DNA from: Gonapodya prolifera JEL478
Taxonomy: Eukaryota > Monoblepharomycota > Monoblepharidomycetes > Monoblepharidales > Gonapodyaceae
Length of the DNA: 64,000 nt
Assembly: GCA_001574975.1 (NCBI GenBank)
Contig: KQ965769.1
Span: forward strand, 294,746-358,745
Direction: 5' to 3'
Shown here: piece after piece, positions 56,773-64,000 of the stretch
Layout: each line of letters opens with the position of its first letter
Position numbering within the stretch: position 1 is the stretch's first letter
Notes under the pieces: generated by a model
The model's database searches: none
What the model was told of the DNA's origin: nothing
What the model saw: the letters and a program-made list of their open reading frames with translations, nothing else
Made by a program: the position numbers and the translations under genes

Positions 56773-58793
56773 TTAATGTTGCTCGCGACCCCCACCACCA
56801 AGTGAGCCTGGTACATCCGCGACCTGCGCCTCCTTCTCAACAGCAGCCAACTCAGATTCAATGACGGAGGCACCGGCAGCCATACCGAAAGACTTCCGGA
56901 ACATTTCTGCTATTTGCTGGGCTTGCGCAGCGGAAAGATGGGATTTCGAATCTGCTGAGGCTGGCATCTGACCCACGTCAATAGACGCACGCACTGCAAC
57001 AGATCGAAATCCATTTTCAGAGAACGGACGGGTCGAAGTGGAAGGTGGGTGGGTACCAGCCGTCCAGTTGGGGGAATCTCCGAAAGTTTTCGCTCTTCCA
57101 GACTGACCGTACCCACGTCCATGAGCGCCACTGTTTCCAGATGAGTTCAGATCGATACTCTGATGACGCGAATGTGGGTATCTGCTGCTGTCTGTAAACG
57201 ACCGGCCACCTGATCGGTTTAATACGTCCCGCTCATCCGAAATACCACCATTAAGCTCCCTCTCCAGAGCACGAGCAGAATCCCTTGCAGCGTCCGCATC
57301 CCAGACACTCGGCGGGTACGCCATTGGTCCATCCACGGATGTTAAAGATATACCAGTCGCCACAGACCGCTCAGTGGGGTGCATGCTGGCGAGGGATTTC
57401 TCACTCTTGTTTCGTCCAACGTAGTCCTCAGGATCGGTGGCGGAACGTGCAATAGATGAAGGGCGACTGCCAGGTGGTCGCGATTTGGACCTCGGTCTCG
57501 GATCACGGTCAATACCAACATCAGACGGAAGAGGGTGATAGGACGGATGCTGGGGGTTCTTAACATCGGCCCCGGTCATTGGATCGGCCTGATGTCGTGG
57601 ATGTTGTCTCCGTGGTGATGACGATATGTTGTGTGTGGTGAATGCAAGCGCATTACCGTGACCGTCGTCAGTGCCCTTGGTTGACTCCCCCTGACGAACT
57701 GCGGGAACTCTGACGTCCCTGGGAAGTGAACCCATCCCAACCGACGCTGAACTTCCCGGTCGACTCGCAAGATCGATGGAGGAATCAAGGAGTGGGATGT
57801 CACTCGTTCTTGATGCCGTTGCAAGAACCGCCGACGAGTCTGAAAGGTCTGATTCGCCAGAGTTCAAACGATTGATCCCTTTTCTTGGATACGACTTAAG
57901 TCCACGTCCTTCCGAGCCAACAGAATCGCGACGTTGATCAGAAAACGGATCCTGGATGGCGTGCGAAGACGGAAGGTAGGTTGCAGGACGTCCTGCAGAA
58001 GGCGAATCCCGACTATTGGTCCCGAGCGAGGGGAGATTAGAGACCGAAGCTGTATATTTCGGCGATTGTGGCAAAAGAACGAAAGTAAGAACTCGAATAA
58101 ATAGGAAGGGTATCACCGTGTCGAAATCAACTCACTAGCGTTGCCGTTCCCAACGTCGTGACCCCCAGTACCACGTGCCTGGAAGAGTGAGCGAGCTTTC
58201 CAATGCTCCTCAAGCTCTATCATTTTGGTGACCCTTTCCTCCACCTCCGCGTCTCTCTGTTTTTGACGGCGTCGCCACCAGAACAATAGAGAAAATACGA
58301 TCACGAGAATTGCGACGGCGCCCCCAGCGACCCCACCAATCAGGCCGAATGGTGGAGAGGACGATGGTGATGTCGACGGTGATAGTGATTGACTCGTACT
58401 TGTGAGAGAACTGGCTTGCGACGAAGGCGGCCGTGACGTGGTTGTTTGCGATAATGCCAACGAAGAGGAGGAAGAAAGCGAAGGTAGTACACCAGCCTCG
58501 CCAGAGAGTGTGAGAATTTGACCAAAAAGACACTGTCCAGAAGAATCCAAAAGCCGGAATTGCGCGGTTGGATTCCCAGAAGTGGCGAGAGTAGAAAGCA
58601 CGAGGTCTGAGTTCCAAACAGTGGTCACAGCGAGGGCGCCGGATGATGTGGTATTAGGATTATTGTCTGGGGTAGGTACGGAAAAAATAAAGGGTGGTGT
58701 TGCGGGAATGGTTTGCCGAGCGAAGAGAGAGGTGATAGCTGGGCTTGCTCGGCACGACGTAACTGGTGGAAGAAGAAACTCGAGAAAGAGCAA
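56773..58793 (-). CDS. Single-pass membrane protein with Ser/Thr-rich ectodomain
   Basis: Two exons (58793-58136 and 58049-56773, intron GTGAGTTG...TATACAG). The ectodomain includes ALAVTTVWNSDLVLSTLATS and GQCLFGQILTLSGEAG, followed by a Ser/Thr-rich stretch. The span is GLIGGVAGGAVAILVIVFSL with LFWWRRRQKQR as stop-transfer. The tail of about 440 residues is disordered and ends in a short helical segment (AQAQQIAEMFRKSFG). The layout matches fungal wall-stress or adhesion sensors (Mid2/Wsc-like in architecture only). The frame begins with TTG and no ATG is visible, so a further 5' exon with the signal peptide probably exists. Confidence 0.65.
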
Positions 58794-60439
58794 GGTTCCA
58801 CCAATGTCAGGCTATGAAATCGACAGAAAAGAGTATAAATAATACGATAACCCGGTGCTTGAGTCATATAGTTGAACGAAGAACGCAAAATGGATATTCC
58901 CGGGGCAGGTACTGAGGCAACACGTCCAACTCTGTGGTGGTGGCGGGGTGAAATCTCTGGAGGCTCTCCACTATTAGGAGAAATTGATCCCCGTAATGAT
59001 GATAGTTCACCATGATTTGGCTGAATACGACAACATGCCCATCCCGTTGGGTGATTCCTTCACTCTTTTCTGCTATCTCGCAAACTCACAAGAACTCCCC
59101 AGTTGAGCCAATATGACGTTCCGACTACAAACGAAGTTGCAACAGTATCTGGATTGCTGCAGGTCGAAGGGAGGCCAGGACAAACCCGAACGTCCAAGGG
59201 GCGGGTGGAATTGAGTGCTGCCAGGAAGCAAATGTCGACCAGGAGGAAAGAAAGAGTTCATTGTAGTATGGAGCGATGGCCAATAGAGAAGCGTTTTAGA
59301 ACGATCGATTGCAACCAAAAGAGGCAGACAGTTTACTCACTTGCAGCCATTTTTGGAAAGCCTGAAGCAAGTCTCCTCCAGCCCGCAGTCCTGCCTCAGC
59401 GCCAGGCGAAACGCTACGATTGGGCGGTATCGCGATGCGGCGCAACGGTTGAAGTGGGGTCCGTCCGTAGCAATGGGAGGTGATGGAGTGGCGTGAAACT
59501 TTCGATTTGTTCGAGTGGAGGTTACAAGACAAGAAAATCCACAAACGTTTGTGTCATCAATAAAGATAATATGAGATATTTGCAATGGTGATTATATTCG
59601 GTCATTATGTAAGTTCGAATTCGTTCATTGAGGCGACCTTAAAAACTGAAACGAGCGAAAGACGGAACTGAAAAACGGTTATTAGTGGAAAGCGCTATAC
59701 TAATGTATTGAAAATTTGAGGTAAGTTTAGAGTGAGTTGTTCCTCAAAGAAGGGACGAGAACTCGATCACAGTTCCGATCAGCACACGACATGCCTATGT
59801 CACTACTTCGTGGTCGATCTGGCGATTCGGAATGACATTGGCTTGACATTCGAGTGCGCTTGGCTGGGCGTGTAGAAGCAACAGTGAATTTTTCCGCACC
59901 ATCGGATTTTTACCCTGGCTTGGCTCATCCACATACATCTGTTTCTATGTTTCGGAGACTGTCCCCTTGTGACCACCCGCATAAGGGATGAATGGTGACA
60001 GTATTTGCCTGACCTTCTGTCTCGCGTGGAAGGGCGTACTCGCCATTTCTGTGGATTTACTCCCTCCACCCATCTCCATAGTCATCTAACACCTAACCTT
60101 TGCAACTTGATGACGCAACCAGCTTCGGCAACTTATAAAGTGGAAATAGAGCGAAGTAGATCTAACAGGCTCGTCGTGTTGGAAACCTCCACTCCTCGAC
60201 CTAAAATGTCACGTATGACATTTGAGCTTTCCGCTCATGGTTGGGTGTGGGCTGAGTGAGGCAAAGGTGGCGCAGATGGAAGGAAAAAGGTAGTCCGTGT
60301 TTAGAGTAGATAGGTGTACTTCGTCAAGCACCGTGATCAGGTTGGGCCTATTGGTGCTTTGTGGGTGTATACGTGGACTCATATATTTGTAATCAGGTTA
60401 TTTCTTCTGCCCTTGCGTGGTGACGACTACCCATTGTCA
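58794..60439. other. Gene-poor subtelomeric stretch
   Basis: A minus-strand frame at about 59340-59490 encodes PNRSVSPGAEAGLRAGGDLL followed by a GTGAGT donor. It resembles the carboxylate-binding part of a PDZ-like domain but could not be extended. Otherwise nothing is recognised. Confidence 0.35.
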
Positions 60440-61800
60440 CAATGTGCTCGATGAAGTGTCAGAAACCCAACCTGAACACCTCATTAAGGGCCATAGGAAC
60501 CCCCCATCTGCCCTCGAAAACAGTCCCTGCGACCTTTCCAGGCCATCACCTCTGCGTCGCGACATTATAGTCAAGGGCGATGTCATCACTTGACCTGAGA
60601 AACCTGTGAATAGTACTACCTGCGAACTGCTACGGAAACTGTTCCAGAATCAGAGACAGAACACACTCAACCTATGGAGGATCACATTGAAACATGGAGC
60701 CTTGAAAAGAGAAGAAACAGACCATTACAACTACAAACGTCTGTGTTGACCACCTACAGGAAGAGCTCTTGAAACTATAAAAGGACCTCAAAAATCAGCA
60801 GATGGACATTTATGACATGTGTATTGAACTCCAGGATGCGCCCCAGGAACTGGCTGAACTACGTGGGAGGCAAACAGTGTTGGTTGATGTCACAGACATC
60901 CACAACACCCACAATGTGACAAATAACCTTAAGAAACAACTCTTTGATACACAGGATCAGTTGCAGGAAAGTTGCTGAGCCCTAGAGGCCTTCCAAAACC
61001 AGTTACTCCATGCGAACAGCAATGACGCCAAAGACATCAAACTTTCAACCCCAGAAACATATCATGGGGAAATTCGGGATGCATATGAAAAGTTCCACTC
61101 AACTTTTGCGTGTTATGTGGACTACTCCCAAAATAAGTTCACAACGAACTACAGGTGAATCATCTTTCTCTAATCCTGCCTAATGGGGCCTGCAAAATTC
61201 TGGTTCGTGGAAAACATTGAGAATTTGCTACACAACCTAGGTGAGCTGCACAAGACTGCAATCTGCAGGAACGTGTATTTATGATCAGATGTACACAGCA
61301 AGACGTAATGTGCATAGGACTCACCTGTAGGAATGTGATGCCAAACTTAGGGCACGTCCTGCAAGTGTGCACATCTAAACCCGCGGCCACAGTAGTGGCA
61401 CAGCAGCTAATACCCAACACTCATACTACACTATATACTACACATTAGTGGATGTCAGTGTGACAGAAATCAGAAGTAGCAGAATAAAATAGGTGCAAAG
61501 GATGATGGACACATGGTTCCATGACCCTGATGCACCATCCCAGGCAGACAATGAATTACAGAGCCTAAAGTGGAACTGCACCATTGCCTGTATTGCAGGA
61601 TACACTTAGACTGGCACTGGCCTAGTGAACATGCTGAAGCAAACCCTGCTGCAATACTTTGCCATGGAAACTGAAATGTTATTCAGACTTCAACACAAGG
61701 GAATATGATTTAGCAGTGCGGAAGATCACTTGGCTGGACCTGAATATGGATAAACACATCCTAGCACATTGTGAAAACAGTGATCCAATGATCATATCAA
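60440..61800 (+). mobile_element. Decayed Ty3/Gypsy-type gag region
   Basis: Plus-strand reading with several stops gives gag-like text: QNQLLHANSNDAKDIKLSTP, ETYHGEIRDAYEKFHSTFAC, YVDYSQNKFTTNYR (stop), LMGPAKFWFVENIENLL. This matches the fold of fungal Ty3/Gypsy Gag (x-x-F-x-G, Phe-rich helix, then G-x-A-x-x-W/F). No intact protease or polymerase was found and no LTR pair is apparent. The orientation runs toward the telomere. Confidence 0.5.
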
Positions 61801-62474
61801 TTGTGATCTCAACATATTTGCCATTCATAAAGTAAGATTGTATTCTCTGAATTTGGAATGCATTGAGAATGTGCGTCCATTCTTTGGTTCCACTGATTGC
61901 ATCATTGCACTCAAGACACAGTGCAGATCCATCATTATTCATCTTTGTGCCTTCATCCCAAGAGAGGTCTATGCTCGGATTTCACTTTTGTCCTCAGGGC
62001 CCAATATTGCAACCGTTTGGCCTGGAGTCAGCACCTGGATCACCATCATCACCGCCATCACCAGAGTCATTGCCACTGGCACCACCACCATTACTTTTGG
62101 GTCTGACAACTTGGATGGGTCCTTGGGTGGTAATAAGCATGTATTTGAAAGAGGCTTGGAGATCCATTCCTGGATAGAATTCCATATCTCAGGGAAAAAT
62201 TGAAGTGCAACAACTACTGAGACTATTAAAGATAACAAAGATAAGCATGATAAAAGACTCATGCTAATGACAGCAAAACCATCATCTCCCTTTTCACTGC
62301 TCATCACAAGGCTGCAAAACAAGTTGATCCACAAAATATCATGGGCTGGTGCAAAAATGGCATGCAACAGCATGAAAATACGTGCAATCACATCTTTTTC
62401 TGCACTTGATCTTTGCTTACAGTTGAAAACGTTCTTATAATCACATGTGTTAAAACGTTCATTAATACAATATT
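61801..62474. other. AT-rich subtelomeric sequence
   Basis: Open frames on both strands are rich in hydrophobic residues because of base composition. None is convincing. Confidence 0.4.
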
Positions 62475-62892
62475 TTAGCAGTACTCAGGTTTCACAAATT
62501 TTACATAAGCACACAAACATGATGGGCAAAGTGTCGTTCCAGCACTGTGCCAATTGTACTGCCCTTGCAGACCTTTTGAAGCATAATCAACACACATTGT
62601 AACATGGTGAGAGGGCTCCAGCAGTGCTTCTGCTGGTTGCGCCTTGCAAGTGTGACAGATACCAGAAATTGGCATCTGCTTGGTCCTGTTTATGACCAAT
62701 GGTCTCTTCTGTCAGATTCGGAGATGGCCTCAAGAGTTCCTCATCTGTGGAGTGCCAAAACCTGCATGAAGGGTATTTCTGACACACATTGTCAAAGTGA
62801 CATTGGGGAGGTTGGAGGTCAGTAGAACCATGAGCATACCTGCACTTCTTGCCAAAAGAGCACTGTCCATAAGCAGCGTAGCAATGACACAA
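62475..62892 (-). CDS. Subtelomeric CCCH zinc-finger protein
   Basis: The minus-strand frame starts with two CCCH fingers: CHCYAAYGQCSFGKKCRYAH (C-x8-C-x5-C-x3-H) and CHFDNVCQKYPSCRFWH (C-x5-C-x5-C-x3-H). In a second frame, overlapping at about 62600-62690, comes ICHTCKAQPAEALLEPSHHV ... MCVDYASKGL ... LCPSCLCAYVK, which has paired cysteines of a further zinc site, ending PEYC and TAA at 62475. A small indel or an unrecognised intron separates the two parts. CCCH fingers usually bind RNA. Location within 1.5 kb of the telomere is notable. Confidence 0.5.
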
Positions 62893-63273
62893 GGTGACTT
62901 TGTAGCTTGCTCCCTTATTAATGTCTCCAGATCTGAGAAGATCAGAACTTTTATCATTTGATCACAGATCACAATCACAATCATAGATGACATTAATCAA
63001 TTTTGTACACATTTGCAGTCCGCAATCTTCCTCCTGTAATATTTATAAAAGTGATTGTTACAGAGGTTACTGATGTAAAGAATGATCACTGTTACACCAC
63101 CACCAAGTCCAGGATCAAGGGGATGTGGATGAACTCCAACTCCATATGCAAGGATGTTCTGTCCTGTGATGCCACCCAAGGAGCTGGCTTGCCACTTTAT
63201 TGCTCTTGGGCTTTGTTGCAACAGATGATTTTGATGAAAACCTTCTGCATATCTGGACACTCCATGAAGAAGT

Positions 63274-63291
63274 GGGGTTAGGGCTAGGGGG
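63274..63291 (+). repeat. Interstitial telomere-like tract
   Basis: GGGGTTAGGGCTAGGGGG is a short, degenerate telomeric tract in the same orientation as the chromosome-end repeats. It lies about 610 bases inside them. Confidence 0.8.
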
Positions 63292-63393
63292 AAAAAAACC
63301 CCGCTTCAGGGCACACTGAGGCGGACTGCACGTGCTAGGACACTGAGCGACAAACCAACCGCCGGAAAAATCCAATTGACCAGCAATCGTCCT

Positions 63394-63912
63394 ATGGATG
63401 GGGGCACAGACCTGGGCAATCACAGGTTTGAGATCCCAAGCAGAGAAGGAGAAAAGGAGGATCAATCGGAGGATAATCTATTTATCCATGACAATGTTGA
63501 GATGGATGGAGATGACGGGGAGCGTCATCCAGATGAATCGGCACCAAAAACCGTTGCCAAGTCACCTGCAGAGCAGAAGTTCCTTAACCTGGAGAAGGAA
63601 ATCTTCATGCAGAACCGTGAGGTGCTTCTTTGCCCAACTTGTAATAAGGCGGGCAAGAAGGTGAACAAGGGGCAGAATGGCAAGCACATACAGGGGACGA
63701 CAATTTCACTCACGTCTGTCAGATGCAACCTGAAAGGGTGTGGGAAGGCCACCAGGCTGAAGGAGGTATTGGGAGCCACCCCTGGATGCTCGGCGGCACT
63801 TACCAGGTGGGAAGAAGGTTTCAAGTCCCTCACGGGAGGAGAACCGGGCCAAAGGAACCGCGGCAAGACGTCTGATACGGGGAGCCGCGTGGGCATGAAG
63901 GCTAGGGGTTAG
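63394..63912 (+). CDS. Telomere-abutting ORF with zinc-ribbon-like motif, probably truncated element
   Basis: From the first ATG at 63394 the frame encodes 172 residues and runs directly into the telomere, where TAG of TTAGGG stops it. The N-terminal half is acidic (GEKEDQSED, MDGDDGERHPDE). The C-terminal half has CPTCNKAGKKVNKGQNGKH, then SVRCNLKGCGK, a C-x2-C/C-x4-C set like zinc ribbons of transposase or retroelement N-termini. It is flanked by telomeric sequence on both sides, so it looks like part of a telomere-inserted element whose 3' part was lost when the end was rebuilt. Family not recognised. Confidence 0.5.
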   Translation: MDGGTDLGNHRFEIPSREGEKEDQSEDNLFIHDNVEMDGDDGERHPDESAPKTVAKSPAEQKFLNLEKEIFMQNREVLLCPTCNKAGKKVNKGQNGKHIQGTTISLTSVRCNLKGCGKATRLKEVLGATPGCSAALTRWEEGFKSLTGGEPGQRNRGKTSDTGSRVGMKARG

Positions 63913-64000
63913 GGTTAGGGTTAGGGTTAGGGTTAGGGTTAGGGTTAGGGTTAGGGTTAGGGTTAGGGTTAGGGTTAGGGTTAGGGTTAGGGTTAGGGTT
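63903..64000 (+). repeat. Terminal telomere (TTAGGG)n
   Basis: About sixteen uninterrupted TTAGGG repeats run to the end of the window, G-rich strand reading outward, as at a chromosome right end. The junction is GGCTAGGGGTTAGGG. Confidence 0.98.

Noticed and set aside
61969-62391. Hydrophobic minus-strand frame as a membrane protein
   Set aside because: No start context, introns or family similarity; it reflects AT-rich composition in a decayed region.
63903-64000. Regular repeats as a CRISPR array
   Set aside because: They are uninterrupted TTAGGG telomere repeats with no spacers.
1-64000. tRNA or rRNA genes
   Set aside because: I looked for TpsiC-arm (GGTTCGAATCC-like) sequences and clover-leaf arms and found no convincing candidate.

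Overview
The window is the right-hand end of a fungal nuclear chromosome. It finishes in about sixteen perfect TTAGGG repeats. Genes are dense on both strands and split by many short GT-AG introns, mostly 45-110 bases. The gene set is fungal: AP-2 mu, DRG2, GH47 mannosidase, PAQR/Izh receptor, PGAP4-like transferase, SNG1 family and fungal-type transcription factors. An intact rhodopsin-class receptor with an ERY motif, Crypton remnants and many F-box proteins suggest an early-diverging zoosporic fungus (Chytridiomycota). That placement is inference; a basidiomycete is not excluded.

Layout. From 0 to 29 kb, well-preserved conserved genes predominate: dual-specificity phosphatase (3' end), PaaI-type thioesterase, PGAP4-like transferase, DRG2, two short-chain dehydrogenases, GH47 mannosidase and AP-2 mu. 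Between them lie F-box genes and two transposon remnants, a Crypton-like tyrosine recombinase at 3-4.3 kb and an unclassified PHD-containing element at 20.1-22.7 kb. From 29 to 44 kb the content is more accessory: single-pass membrane proteins with low-complexity tails, an SNG1-family gene interrupted by an assembly gap, a class A GPCR, and a tandem duplication that produced a degenerate second copy of that GPCR and of the 3' end of its neighbour. From 44 to 58 kb lie an EEP-family phosphodiesterase, a PAQR receptor, a transcription factor with a damaged zinc cluster, a GPI-anchored 5'-nucleotidase C-terminal domain, a cyclin and a Ser/Thr-rich membrane protein. From about 60.4 kb the sequence turns AT-rich and holds a decayed Ty3/Gypsy gag and a zinc-finger gene. 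A short element lies between an interstitial telomere-like tract (63274-63291) and the terminal telomere.

No operon-like organisation is expected or seen. Several genes would act in the secretory and surface system: GH47 in glycan trimming, PGAP4-like in GPI-glycan modification, AP-2 mu in endocytosis, plus receptors and a GPI-anchored ectoenzyme.

The most unusual structure is a family of GC-rich arrays of about 25-base hairpin units, each unit opening with CCGAGG. They sit inside introns of DRG2 and the PAQR gene, with degenerate relatives elsewhere. The second is the telomere-flanked element at the chromosome end.
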